A stretch of 64,000 bases of DNA from DTWD01 sp963662965 (GCA_963662965.1 OY759970.1:3100001-3164000), one strand, 5' to 3'. Positions 25,757 to 38,576 are shown, counted from the first letter of the stretch. Numbers and translations: made by a program. Notes: a model not told the origin generated them from the sequence alone.

Positions 25757-26695
25757 CTATCGGCCGGCCTGCGCCTGGCTGTCGGTCGTCGCATCGAGTG
25801 GGGCGACATAGCTCCGCCGCGCGCGCGCCTCCATGCCGCGTTGCTTAATGCGGACTTCGAGGTCGTGTAGCTTGCCGTCGCGCTCCGTCGGGGTAAAGCC
25901 GAGGACGTACTGGCTGTGAAGCTCCTGAGCGACACGGGTGAACGTCGGCCCGAGATCCGCCGCCTCGGTCAGCTCGAAGAACCCGCCGCCCGTCTCCTCG
26001 GCGAATTTCCTCAGGTTGCGGTCGGGGCGCGTCTGGACGTATCGGGCGCCGTTGAAGTAGTTGCTCTCGAAGCCGATCGAGTAAATCATCACCTCGCCGG
26101 CGATCGCCTGGTTGAGCACGTCGCCGGAGCCGGCGTCGCTATTCGTGTCGTCACCGTCGGTGAAGAGGAGGACGACCCGTCGTCCGGGAATCTCGGCCAG
26201 CGCGCTCAGCGATGCGGCCGCGGCGTCGTAGACCCGGGTCGCGTTACCGAAGTCGAGGTTGGGCAGCCACGAGATGAGCTGATCCCGATCGCCGGTGAAC
26301 TCAGCCGGCTCGATTTCGATCTTGTCGTTGAACGCCCCGACGCGGCCGCGATCGTCGGGCAGCATCCGAAGGAGAAACTGCTCGGCGCCGGCCATGAGTC
26401 GGCCGCGGTTGAGGTCCATGCTGGCGCTGGTGTCGAGCATGACGACGACGGTGATCGGGCGAACGGAGTTCTCGAAGACGACGAGCTCTTGCAGCACTTC
26501 GTCGTCGTAAACCTCGAAGTCTTCTCGCGTGAGGTTCGGTACGAGTCGACCGTCGTCATCGGTCACCGTCACGAATAGGTCGACCAGCTCGGTGCCGCTT
26601 CGGAACAGCGGCTGCTGCCGGGCCGTCAGGATGACGCCGGTGGTCACGAGGATCACCGCGGTGAGGATGGCGGGGACGACATGTCGGGCTCGCAT
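25757..26695 (-). CDS. Secreted VWA-domain protein of the acidobacterial type
   Basis: The 312-residue protein has an N-terminal signal or anchor helix (VVPAILTAVILVTTGVIL). Next come the sequence LVDLFVTVTDDDGRLVPNLTREDFEVYDD, shared by the acidobacterial VWFA-related family, and a VWA domain with MIDAS motif LDTSASM and a later LLFTDGDDT. The C-terminus contains the QYVLGFTP motif of the same family. It probably acts outside the inner membrane in adhesion or complex assembly. It heads an operon with the alarmone hydrolase and gamma-glutamyltransferase. The family name supports the taxonomic call. Confidence 0.87.
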   Translation of the reverse strand: MRARHVVPAILTAVILVTTGVILTARQQPLFRSGTELVDLFVTVTDDDGRLVPNLTREDFEVYDDEVLQELVVFENSVRPITVVVMLDTSASMDLNRGRLMAGAEQFLLRMLPDDRGRVGAFNDKIEIEPAEFTGDRDQLISWLPNLDFGNATRVYDAAAASLSALAEIPGRRVVLLFTDGDDTNSDAGSGDVLNQAIAGEVMIYSIGFESNYFNGARYVQTRPDRNLRKFAEETGGGFFELTEAADLGPTFTRVAQELHSQYVLGFTPTERDGKLHDLEVRIKQRGMEARARRSYVAPLDATTDSQAQAGR

Positions 26696-26787
26696 ACCCC
26701 GAGCTTACTGCTGTCGGTTCCCGACGGCAATCACGCGAAACCCCGGTTGCCATGACGGCGTCCTATAATCACATCACAGGAGGAACG

Positions 26788-27222
26788 ATGGTCAAGAACA
26801 CCGTACTCGTGCTCGCGCCCGCCCTGGCCCTGGTCGCCCTGGCGGCTCCCGTATCGGCCGCCGTGGCCGACGGTCTCGCCCAGCCGTATCTTCACATCCA
26901 GCTCGCGCTGACCAACGACTCGATGGACGGCGTGACCGATGCCGCCCGGATGATCGCCGCTGAGGCGGTGAAGATGGGGGATGCCGCAAAGTCGATCGGC
27001 ACCGCCGCCACCTCGGTTGCCGGTGCCCAAGACATCCAAACGGCGCGGGCGGCTTTCGGTCCGTTGAGCGATGCCCTGATCGCGTATGGCGAGGAGGTTG
27101 GGTTCGGCGACCTCAAGGTGGCGTATTGCCCGATGGCGCGCAAGTCGTGGGTGCAGCAGAACGGCGAGATCCTCAACCCGTTCTACGGGTCGATGATGCT
27201 CAACTGCGGCGAGTTCCAATAG
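26788..27222 (+). CDS. Secreted DUF3347-like metal-associated protein
   Basis: The 144-residue protein has a signal peptide (LVLAPALALVALAAPVSA) and a helical domain. It ends with AYCPMARKSWVQ and NPFYGSMMLNCGEF, the conserved Cys-Pro-Met and M-L-x-C-G motif of DUF3347 proteins, which accompany heavy-metal efflux and copper systems. The Cys-x-x-Met and Met-x-x-Cys motifs suggest binding of soft metals. ATG 26788 follows AGGAGG; the in-frame ATG-less extension upstream is unlikely. No efflux genes are adjacent. Confidence 0.82.
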   Translation: MVKNTVLVLAPALALVALAAPVSAAVADGLAQPYLHIQLALTNDSMDGVTDAARMIAAEAVKMGDAAKSIGTAATSVAGAQDIQTARAAFGPLSDALIAYGEEVGFGDLKVAYCPMARKSWVQQNGEILNPFYGSMMLNCGEFQ

Positions 27223-27458
27223 CAGGCGGACGGTCGATGTGGCTCCGACGTGTTGGTCGTGTCGTGGCGGCGGTGTCGCTTACCGTCGCGTACGGGTGTA
27301 GCGGCGCCGGTAGCGGAGAGCATCCGACGGATGACGCCGCTTTCGAAGATCCATCCCGTGTCGGCGACGAAGACGAAGTAGTGCCCGACGTCGACCTGGT
27401 CTCGGAGCTTGTGAATCCGCGAGTAGTCGGAGACGGAGACGGTAAACGGCAACTCCAT
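27183..27458 (-). CDS. Small hypothetical protein downstream of merR
   Basis: From ATG 27458, three bases after the merR stop, the first 46 codons have the high G/C third positions of real genes here (VSDYSRIHKLRDQVDVGHYF, then FVFVADTGWIFES). The second half loses this bias and runs into the DUF3347 gene on the other strand, so the natural C-terminus may have been lost. An overlapping plus-strand frame from 27238 looks like a weak lipoprotein but has no sensible end. Family not recognised. Confidence 0.35.
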   Translation of the reverse strand: MELPFTVSVSDYSRIHKLRDQVDVGHYFVFVADTGWIFESGVIRRMLSATGAATPVRDGKRHRRHDTTNTSEPHRPSACYWNSPQLSIIDP

Positions 27459-27461
27459 GGG

Positions 27462-28013
27462 TTATGCTCTTTCGTTCTGCGTCAGTGTCCGCGCGAGCGA
27501 TGCCAGCGCCTCGACGAGCTCCTGCCGTCGGGTCGAGTCCTGGAGGAGGTCCTCCGGGATGTGCAGGGTCGCCCCGTGCACCAGGTGCACGCGACGTGTG
27601 TTCTCCACCCGGAGAGCAGGTGGCGAAAGCGCCTCTACCTTGACGGTCGCCGGTGCGCGCTCCGGACCGAGCGCCGACAGCACCTCGTCGTCGCTCGCCT
27701 CACGCAGCACCGCGGCAATCTTGGCTAGGGTGTAGTGCTCGGTCTGCAACCTCTTGATCAGCAACAGCCGGATCAAATGGCTGCCCGAGTAACGCGCCCG
27801 TCCGCCCTCATAGCTCACCGGACTCGGTAGCAGGCGCTGGGACGTGTAGTACCGGATCGTCCGTACATCCGGTCTCTCAGTGACCTTGTACCGAGTCTGT
27901 CTTGGCGCAAGAACGGCCAACGACTTGTCAGCCGCCTCTATCAGCTCCTCGATCGTGAAGTCGTCACGCTCGAGATTCTCGGGAAGGCTCCCCCGGACTG
28001 TCGGATGATCCAC
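27462..28013 (-). CDS. MerR-family transcriptional regulator
   Basis: This 183-residue protein has a central MerR winged helix (DVRTIRYYTSQRLLPSP, then GGRARYSGSHLIRLLLIKRLQ, with the conserved Arg-Tyr-Tyr) and a C-terminal region without an obvious Cys metal site. The start is GTG 28013. It is transcribed away from the ArsR-methyltransferase gene, and a perfect 7+7 inverted repeat at 28026-28046 lies in the shared 100-base promoter gap, a likely operator. The effector is not predictable from sequence. Confidence 0.85.
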   Translation of the reverse strand: MDHPTVRGSLPENLERDDFTIEELIEAADKSLAVLAPRQTRYKVTERPDVRTIRYYTSQRLLPSPVSYEGGRARYSGSHLIRLLLIKRLQTEHYTLAKIAAVLREASDDEVLSALGPERAPATVKVEALSPPALRVENTRRVHLVHGATLHIPEDLLQDSTRRQELVEALASLARTLTQNERA

Positions 28014-28025
28014 TGTTGCTAATCC

Positions 28026-28046
28026 TAGTATTAACAGTAAATACTA
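28026..28046. promoter_or_regulatory. Inverted-repeat operator in the merR/arsR divergent promoter region
   Basis: TAGTATT at 28026-28032 and its exact complement AATACTA at 28040-28046 are separated by 7 bases. The dyad begins 12 bases before the merR start codon and lies in an A+T-rich island unusual for this genome. A MerR-type dyad at this position would suit autoregulation. Confidence 0.6.
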
Positions 28047-28078
28047 TCAATTCTCTTTTGAGCCAGAGAAGGCGATTC

Positions 28079-28107
28079 TTGACGAATGAAATCTATACAT
28101 ATAGATA
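28079..28107 (+). promoter_or_regulatory. Sigma70-type promoter for the arsR-methyltransferase/metH operon
   Basis: TTGACG (28079-28084), a 17-base spacer and TAGATA (28102-28107) fit a housekeeping promoter. Transcription would begin near 28114-28116, which coincides with the GTG start codon at 28115, so the message may be leaderless. The -10 region lies within an alternating A/T segment with dyad character (ATATAGATATACATAT), where the ArsR domain could bind. Confidence 0.55.
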
Positions 28108-28114
28108 TACATAT

Positions 28115-29070
28115 GTGATTCAGGTGACCGGCCTGTTCAAGCTGCTCGGCGACGATGCCAGACTCCGGCTGCTGCGGCTGCTCCGAAGGGAGCGGCTCAA
28201 TGTCTCGGAGCTGACCACGATCCTCGGGATTGCCCAATCGGGCGTGTCGCGCCATCTCGGGCTGCTCCGCGAGGCGCGCCTTGTGGCCGAGGAGCGTGCC
28301 GGCGGATATAGCTACTATCACGCCGAGCCGCTCGACGGCGCCGAGCGTTCCGTCTGGGCCTTCCTGAACGAGACGCTCGACGCGGCCCAGGATGACGACG
28401 ACGAGGTCATTCGCGGCGACGACGCGCGGTTGGCCGAGGTGCTGCGGCAGCGCAGCGAGCGCCGGGACGCGCACGGCATCGCGCCCGGCGAGGCGGCGCG
28501 TCAGCTCGTGCCAGGACGCAGCTGGGCCGCGTGGTCGCGTGCGCTCGGTCTGCTCCTGCCGTCTCTTCGGGTCGCCGACCTCGGATGTGGCGATGGTCAC
28601 CTGACGCTCGAGCTTGCCGCCTGGGCGAGTGCGGTCGTGGCGGTCGACCGCTCGGCGGAGGTGCTGGAGGCGGCACGTCGCCTGGCGCGCCGGCGGGGTG
28701 CCGCGAACATCGAGTGGCACCAAGGCGAGATCGATGCGCTGCCGCTCGAGGACGCCAGTGTCGACGTTGCGCTCTTGTCGCAGGCGCTGCATCATGCGCG
28801 TGAGCCGGGTGCGGCACTCGGTGAAGCCGCGCGCGTGGTCGTCCCCGGCGGACGGGTGCTCGTGCTCGACCTGGCGCGCCATGACGAGTCCTGGGTGCGC
28901 GAGCAGCTGGGCGATCGCTGGAACGGATTCGCGCGCGAGGAGCTGGCCGACTTGTTGGGGGAGGCCGGCTTGACGGAGGTGACGGTGCGGAGCGGCCTCG
29001 ACGCCGCGCCGTTTGCGGTGTTGATCGGGGCAGGAGTCAAGGCGGGAGGGAAGGCCGGGGTGACGGATAG

Positions 29071-29074
<4 letters not shown>
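28115..29074 (+). CDS. ArsR-family regulator fused to a SAM-dependent methyltransferase
   Basis: The 319-residue protein has an N-terminal ArsR winged helix (FKLLGDDARLRLLRLLRR, then LNVSELTTILGIAQSGVSRHLGLLREARLV), a linker, and a class I methyltransferase domain with motif I DLGCGDG (155-161), VAVDRS and the LSQALHHAREP segment. Such fusions occur next to methionine-cycle genes, where they may sense SAM or SAH. The stop overlaps the metH start (ATGA at 29071-29074). The longer frame from TTG 28016 would start before the predicted promoter, so GTG 28115 (or 28124) is preferred. Confidence 0.85.
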
Positions 29075-32769
<3,695 letters not shown>

Positions 32770-32775
32770 GTCCTC

Positions 32776-34643
32776 ATGCGCGACCTTTCCGTTCTGCGCG
32801 ACCTGGCCATCATCGCCGGCCTGGCGATCCCGGTGGTCGCGTTGGCGCATCGCCTGCGTCTCCCGCCGCTCGTCGGATTTCTTCTCGTTGGCGTCTTCAT
32901 CGGTCCGTCGGGTGTTGCGCTGATCCCGGACCCGGCCGCGGTCTCCGAACTCGCGGAGATCGGTGTGGTGCTCCTGCTGTTCGCCATCGGCCTCGAGCTG
33001 TCGCTGACCGACGTCCTGAGGTGGGGGCGGTCGGTCGTCGTCGCCGGAGGCGCGCAGATGGCGGGCATGCTGACGCTCGGTCTCTTGGCGGGCCTCGCGT
33101 TCGGGTTACCCCTCGGGCGAGCGCTCTTCTACGGCGCCCTGGCGGCGATGTCGTCAACGGCGGTCGTGACGAAGGCGTACGCCGATCGGGGCGAGCTCGA
33201 TACGCCGCACGGTCGCGAAGTGGTGTCGATCCTGCTGTTTCAGGATCTGTGCATTGTCCCCATCATGCTGCTGCTGCCGTTGCTCGGTGGCGAGAGCGAC
33301 CAGGGCGCCGAGGAGCTCTGGTCGCGGATGGTCGTCAGCCTCGTCGTGATGGTGGCCCTCGTCGTCGGCGGGCGCTTGGTGGTGCGCTGGACGCTCGATC
33401 GGATCGTCGGTCTGCGCGACAGCGAGCTCTTCACGCTGTGCGTCGGTTTCTTCGCCATCGCGACGGCCCTGGTGAGCGCCGCCGCCTGATTCTCGTTGGC
33501 GATTGGCGCCTTTCTGGCCGGCTTGATCATTTCGGAGTCGGAGTACGGGCAGCAGGCGCTCTCCGACGTTCTCCCGTTCCGGGCGCTGTTTAGCGGTGTG
33601 TTCTTCACCTCGATCGGAATGCTGCTCGACCTGCCGCTGGCGATGAGCCAGCCGCTGGTGGTGATCAAGAGCGTGGTGGCATCGGGCGCAGTCGGCCTGC
33701 GAGGTCGCGGACTCGAAACGAGCCTGACGAGTGGCCTCAGCCTGGCCCAGATCGGCGAATTCTCGTTTGTCCTGGCGGCGGCCGGACTTCCCCTGGGACT
33801 GTTTCGCGGCAATGACTATCAGTCGTTTCTGACCGTCGCCGCGCTGTCGCTGATGGTGGCGCCGTTTCTCCTCGAGTCGGCCCACACGTTGGCCGAGGCG
33901 ATCGGGTCGCGGCTCCGAGGGACGGCATGGCGTGATCACGACGCCGCCGCGGAGCGCTGCGGCGCCTCTGATCTTGCCGTGGCCGTCGGTGACCAGCGCG
34001 ACCACGCCGTCGTCATTGGCTACGGGGTGGCCGGGCGGTATCTCGCGCGGATGCTGCAGGCCGCCAGCATCCAGTAGTTGGTGATCGATCAAAACGCCGA
34101 GCTCGTGCGTCAGGCGCGCACCGACGGTCTCCCGGCGGTCTACGGCGACGGCACCCGACACGCGATGCTCGAGCGGGTGGCGTGCACTTGCGCGCCATCG
34201 ACGATCTGATGCGGCTCGGCGCTACTGAGGTGGTCGTGGAGGAGTTCGAGGCGTCACTCGAAATGTTCGCACGGGCGCTGGAGAGCTACGAGATCCCGGC
34301 GAGCCGGATCGCCCACGAGCTCGACGCGATCCGCCACGAGCACTACGGGTTACTGCGGGGCACGGCGATGCCCGACCTGACCCTCGACACACTGAAGCAT
34401 CTCGGTATCCACGAGGCCCTGGAGTTGGTCGAGGTCGAAGCCAGGTCGCGGGCGAGCGGGGAGAACGCACGCACCCTCGACCTGCGTCGCGAGACCGGCG
34501 CCATCCAGGTGGCGGTCTCGCGCGACGGCGTGCCGATCTATCGCCGCGATCAATCGTTCCGTTACGAGGATGGCGACACCGCGGTGCTGGTCGGCGACCG
34601 CGAGGCGCTCGACCGCGCTGGCGAGCTGTTTCGGGGGGAGGGT
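32776..34643 (+). pseudogene. KefB-type K+/H+ antiporter gene, inactivated
   Basis: The frame from ATG 32776 encodes the CPA2 membrane domain (LPPLVGFLLVGVFIGPSG, AIGLELSLTDVLR, SSTAVVTKAYADRGEL). It hits TGA at 33487-33489 exactly where a Gly or small residue precedes FSLAIGAFLAG. It resumes in the same frame through GLSLAQIGEFSFVLAAAG and a TrkA-N Rossmann start (AVVIGYGVAGRYLARML) to a second stop, TAG at 34075-34077. It continues to about 34180, then resumes in another frame with the end of TrkA-N (IDDLMRLGATEVVVEEFE) and a TrkA-C-like tail, with a few dozen residues missing. It lies 6 bases after metH. Confidence 0.85.
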
Positions 34644-34644
34644 A

Positions 34645-34746
34645 GGGGCGCGCGCACGGCGCGCCCCCGCCGGCGCGGAGTGGGGCGAAGGGGCCTCCGT
34701 GAGTGCCGGCGGCGGGGTTCGGGGCTGCCGGCCCCGTCTAGGATTG
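34645..34746. repeat. Interspersed G/C hairpin repeat, copy A (3' end of mutM)
   Basis: This about 100-base unit contains three palindromes: GGCGCGC-CGCGCC-like at the left, GCCGGC with GTGCCGGC, and a GGGGC-GCCCC hairpin ending in CCCGTCTAGGATT. It is roughly 90% identical by eye to the copy at 52868-52966. Both copies overlap the stop codon of a minus-strand gene. Confidence 0.75.
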
Positions 34747-35640
34747 GTCCCGGCGTTCTTCCCACTCTTCGAGCGTCTTCGGCCAATCGCTCTTGAGCAG
34801 ACGCGACATCGCCCGGTCGGCGAGGAGCTTGCCGCCGGTCTGACACGACGCGCAGTAGTTCGCCTCGTTGCTCGCGTAGACGATTCGCTGCACCGGCGAC
34901 CCGCAAGCGGGGCAGGGCTGGTCGTATCGCCCATGCACCGCCATCTCAGGGCGAAACGCGGTGACTTTCTCCGGGAACCGGTCGCCGGTTTGGCGTCGGA
35001 GTCGCTCGGTCCACTCGCGGAGGGTCGTTTGGGAGGCGGCGTGAAGTCGCGCGATCTCCGCCTCGGTGAGGCGGCGGGTGAGCTTGACCGGCGAGAGCCC
35101 GGCGGCGTGCAGGATCTCGTCGGAGTAGGCATTTCCGATCCCGGAGAAGAGCCTCGGGTCGGTGAGCGATCGCTTCAACGTATGGTTCTCGGACGTCAGC
35201 ACCCGGGCAAACGCGCCGATGTCGGCGCTGAGCGCCTCGAGACCGCCGCGGTCGTGCTCGGCGAGGGCGGCCTGTCCGGCCACGACGTGCAGCGCCGCCC
35301 GCTTTCTTGAGCCCGCTTCGGTCAGCAACAGGGTCCCGTTCGGGAAATCGAACGCCGCGACACCGAGCTTTGTCGGGACCGCCGTGCCGCGGTCCCGCCA
35401 GCGAAGACGGCCGGCAATCATCAGGTGCAGGACCAGGAAGTAGTCGTCGGCCAGACCGATCACGATGCGCTTGCCGAGCCGCGCAACCGTGCGTACCGAA
35501 CGCCCCTCGGCGGCGTCGAGCGGTGGCGTCACCGACCGGAGCACGAACGGACGCAGCAGGCGCACCGCCTCGAGTTACTGTTCGATGATCCGCGGTAACA
35601 GACAGCTGACGTACAGCTCGACGTCAGGGAGTTCGGGCAC
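34738..35640 (-). pseudogene. mutM: Formamidopyrimidine-DNA glycosylase (MutM/Fpg) gene with an early TAA
   Basis: From GTG 35640 the frame gives the standard Fpg start (PELPDVELYV, with catalytic Pro and Glu after the initiator). It meets TAA at 35577-35575 after 21 codons and then stays open in the same frame for 279 codons. The rest is complete: the H2TH region (SGIGNAYSDEILHAAGLSP) and a C-terminal zinc finger with four Cys (CPACG and CASC). A product starting at GTG 35565 would lack the catalytic Pro-Glu and be inactive for base removal. Fpg excises 8-oxoguanine. Sequencing error cannot be excluded. Confidence 0.8.
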
Positions 35641-35651
35641 AGCCCCAGTGT

Positions 35652-36263
35652 ATGATCGCCCCCGACCGCATGGAGTACCACATCCGTCAGTACGGCCTGC
35701 AACAGGGTGCGCTCGAGATCGAGTACATCGAAGAGTACTTCGGCGAGTTCCAACGGAAGAAGACCGCCAACGAGGTGATCGGTCGGCTCGACAATCGCGA
35801 CCACCAGATCGTGATGGCCGAGGCGCCGTTGCCGGATGATCCAGGGACCGTCGCACCCGTGGCCTACAAGGTCTCGCATGAGCTGCGCCGCGAGGAGACC
35901 GACCCGAAGCTGGCCGACCTCGTCGAACGGTTGACGCCAACGGTGGAGTTCCGCGACCGGAAAGTGCTCTACAGCTGGATTGGCGGCACGCGGCGCGACT
36001 GGCGCGGCCAGGGCTTCTTTCGGGCGCTGACCGAAGAGCAAGAGGCGTGGGCCCACGACAACGGGTTCGACGAGATCCTCGTCAAAACCAAGAACCGTCT
36101 CTACAACATGCGCGGCACGCTCGACACCCTCGAGTTCAACGTGATCAAGTTCGAGCCGAACGACCAAGACAACTGCGAGTCGAAGGTCTACCTCAGCAAG
36201 AGGCTCGGGCTCGAAGTGCTCGACCGCCATCGCAGCAAGCGTTCGGTCGTTCGCTCGACGTAG
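35652..36263 (+). CDS. GNAT-family acetyltransferase
   Basis: The 203-residue protein has a C-terminal GNAT core with the acetyl-CoA loop RRDWRGQGFFRALTEEQ, a preceding strand (VLYSWIGGT) and a following strand-helix (GFDEILVKTKNRLYNM). The N-terminal part is less typical. It is divergent from mutM with only 11 bases between the two possible starts; ATG 35670 is an alternative start. Substrate is unknown. Confidence 0.75.
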   Translation: MIAPDRMEYHIRQYGLQQGALEIEYIEEYFGEFQRKKTANEVIGRLDNRDHQIVMAEAPLPDDPGTVAPVAYKVSHELRREETDPKLADLVERLTPTVEFRDRKVLYSWIGGTRRDWRGQGFFRALTEEQEAWAHDNGFDEILVKTKNRLYNMRGTLDTLEFNVIKFEPNDQDNCESKVYLSKRLGLEVLDRHRSKRSVVRST

Positions 36264-36331
36264 GCGCGGATGCTCGTCCGCTCCGTGCTTGGCCGTCACC
36301 GCAGGGTCGTCGCGGCGCGGTAGAGTGGCCC

Positions 36332-37186
36332 GTGCCGGTCACCCGCATTCACGCGATCGACGACCCCCTCGTCGCAGACTTCCGGGTCGTTTCCGACCCG
36401 GAGCTGATGCGCACCCGGGGGCTCTTCGTCGCCGAAGGTCAGCTGGCGGTGGCACGTCTGCTGGCGTCACGATTCCGCGTGCGGGCGTTGCTGCTGACCG
36501 ACAGCGCCTACGACCGGCTCGAAGAGATGGTCGCCAGCGTCTCGGCGCCGTCGGCCGCGGGTGGCAACGTCGAGGTCCTGCTCACCGATTCCGCCCAGCT
36601 CCGCGAGCTCACCGGCTTTCGATTTCATCGAGGGTGCCTCGGCCTCGGCGAGCGACCACCGGCCACGGCGGACTCGCTGGTCTCGGTGCCGGACGACCCG
36701 CGGCCGGTCGTGGCGCTCGACGCCGTGGCCGACCCTGACAACGTCGGCTCGATCTTCCGGAGTGCCGCCGCGTTCGACGCGGCGGGCGTCATCCTGTCGG
36801 CGACCTGTGCCGACCCGCTCTACCGCAAAGCGATTCGGACGTCGATGGGGACGACGCTGCAGTTGCCGTTCGCGGTCGCGACCGAGTGGTCGGCCGCGCT
36901 CGCCCCGCTACGCGACGCGGGGGCGAGGATCGTCGCGCTCACTCCGGACGCCTCGGCCACGGAGCTCGAGTCGTTCGTCAGCGGCGTCAGCGCCCGCGAC
37001 GGCCGTCGGCTGGTGTTGCTGTTCGGCAACGAGGGCGACGGGGTTAGCGGAGAGGCGCTCGCCCACTGCGACGAACGGGTCCGGATCGCGATCGACGCCG
37101 CGGTCGATTCACTGAACGTCGCGACCACCGCCGCCATCGTGCTGCAGCGGGTTCGCGCTACTCGTCCTCGTCCGGCTGCTTCCTGA
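36332..37186 (+). CDS. SpoU/TrmH-family RNA 2'-O-methyltransferase
   Basis: The 284-residue protein has an N-terminal substrate-binding domain and a SPOUT trefoil knot. The three family motifs are DPDNVGSIFRSAAAFDAAG (motif 1), LLFGNEGDGVS (motif 2) and AVDSLNVATTAAIVL (motif 3). It methylates ribose in tRNA or rRNA. The start is GTG 36332; the same frame extends upstream inside the GNAT gene without a plausible start. Its 3' end overlaps the convergent NHL gene by 29 bases. Confidence 0.88.
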   Translation: MPVTRIHAIDDPLVADFRVVSDPELMRTRGLFVAEGQLAVARLLASRFRVRALLLTDSAYDRLEEMVASVSAPSAAGGNVEVLLTDSAQLRELTGFRFHRGCLGLGERPPATADSLVSVPDDPRPVVALDAVADPDNVGSIFRSAAAFDAAGVILSATCADPLYRKAIRTSMGTTLQLPFAVATEWSAALAPLRDAGARIVALTPDASATELESFVSGVSARDGRRLVLLFGNEGDGVSGEALAHCDERVRIAIDAAVDSLNVATTAAIVLQRVRATRPRPAAS

Positions 37187-38576
37187 ACTTCCGGACGGTG
37201 CCGAGATAGTCGGCGCCGTAGACGTTGCCGTCGACGTCGGTCGTCACCCCTTCGGCCAGGCTGGAGACGCCGGCGTACGGATAGGGGCACGGGTCTGGAA
37301 TGAACGCCGTGACGCGGCCGTCCTCGACGCTGCCGATGCGAATGCCGCGGCGCGCGCCCAGGTTGAAGCCATACCCGGTGGCCGGCAACCCCGGGCGGCC
37401 GATGTTGGTGCGGCCGTCACGCGATTCCGAGTCGGCGACGTAGAGCATGTCGTTCTCGTCGATGTAGATGCCGCTCGGTCGACCAAACTGATACCAGACC
37501 TCGATGAAGTGGCCGTCGGCGTCGAAGATCTGCACCCGATTGTTCTGACGGTCGCCGACGTAGACGCGGTCGCGCGAGTCGATCGCGATGCTGTGCACGA
37601 CGTCGAACTCGCCGGCGCCCATCCCCTTGCGACCCCACGCCCAGACGAAGCGTCCGTCGGCGTCGAATTGAACGACCCGAGCGTTGCCAACCGCTCCGGC
37701 TCCGCCGGTGTGGCCGTCGGCCACGTAGATGTCGCCGTTCTGATTCACCGCCACCTCGGTCGGCGAGTCGAAGGTAACGATGACGTCGCTCTGTGCGCCG
37801 GAAACATTGATCTCGTCGGGGCGGCCAATAGGGATGTTGTCTGGCAGCGTATCGGGGTCGGTTTCGACCTCGCTGGTGCGAACGTACCTTTGCGGATCGT
37901 TCCCCGTGACGCCCGGCGTGCCGAGCGTCATCAGTAGCTCGCCGTCGGGGCTGAACTTCAGTACCACCTGGCCCATGCCCTCCACGCCCTCCGCCTTCCC
38001 GTTATCCGCGACCCAGACGGCGCCGTCCGGGGCGACGGTGATCTTGTGCGGGCTGACGATGAGCCCCTGCCCGAAGCTCTGCAGCAGCGCCCCCGACTGG
38101 TCGAACTGGAGGATCGGATCGAGCTCAGAATCGAGGCAGGTGGTGCCGCCCGCCCCGGTCGCGCCGCAGCGATCGATCGCCCAGATCGTGCCGTCCGGCG
38201 CCCGGCTGATGCCGGCCGTCGAGCCCCAGACGCGGCCGGCGGAAAGAGCGCCCCAATGGATCCCTTCCTCATAGGGATTCGGTAGGTCGTTGCGTGCACC
38301 GAGCAGCGAGACGGCCGGCAGCGCCACCGGATACTCCCCGGCGAAGATCGGCGTCTGCGTCTCGGCTGGCGCGCCCGCCGCTGGCACGCCGCACGAATCG
38401 GCGAGCGGGCCGGGTGTTCCAGGCAGGTCCGGCACCTCGACGACCTCCTCGTCTTCGTCTTGGTGGTTCTGGCCGTTTGTCCGTGCGGCGTACTCAGGGG
38501 GCCCGAGAAAGCCGCCCAGCACCGCGAGTGCGGCTGCACTCGCGAGCGAGGTAAGCCAAGGGTGTCGCCGATGCAT
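37158..38576 (-). CDS. Secreted NHL-repeat beta-propeller protein
   Basis: The 472-residue protein has a signal peptide (LTSLASAAALAVLGGFLG) and repeated NHL blades such as HKITVAPDGAVWVADNG, TEVAVNQNGDIYVADGH, HSIAIDSRDRVYVGDRQNNRVQIFD and SGIYIDENDMLYVADSE. It resembles six-bladed propellers of the peptidyl-amidating-lyase type and may be structural or enzymatic. ATG 38576 starts 7 bases after the cyclase gene stop, so the two probably form an operon. Confidence 0.85.
   Translation of the reverse strand: MHRRHPWLTSLASAAALAVLGGFLGPPEYAARTNGQNHQDEDEEVVEVPDLPGTPGPLADSCGVPAAGAPAETQTPIFAGEYPVALPAVSLLGARNDLPNPYEEGIHWGALSAGRVWGSTAGISRAPDGTIWAIDRCGATGAGGTTCLDSELDPILQFDQSGALLQSFGQGLIVSPHKITVAPDGAVWVADNGKAEGVEGMGQVVLKFSPDGELLMTLGTPGVTGNDPQRYVRTSEVETDPDTLPDNIPIGRPDEINVSGAQSDVIVTFDSPTEVAVNQNGDIYVADGHTGGAGAVGNARVVQFDADGRFVWAWGRKGMGAGEFDVVHSIAIDSRDRVYVGDRQNNRVQIFDADGHFIEVWYQFGRPSGIYIDENDMLYVADSESRDGRTNIGRPGLPATGYGFNLGARRGIRIGSVEDGRVTAFIPDPCPYPYAGVSSLAEGVTTDVDGNVYGADYLGTVRKFRKQPDEDE

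Noticed and set aside
27238..27728. Plus-strand frame starting MWLRRVGRVV with a weak lipobox (VAYGC)
   Set aside because: It runs antisense through merR, has no natural end and loses coding bias after the first 30 codons.
37158..37186. Overlap of the rRNA/tRNA methyltransferase and NHL gene ends
   Set aside because: A 29-base convergent overlap of two intact genes is ordinary.
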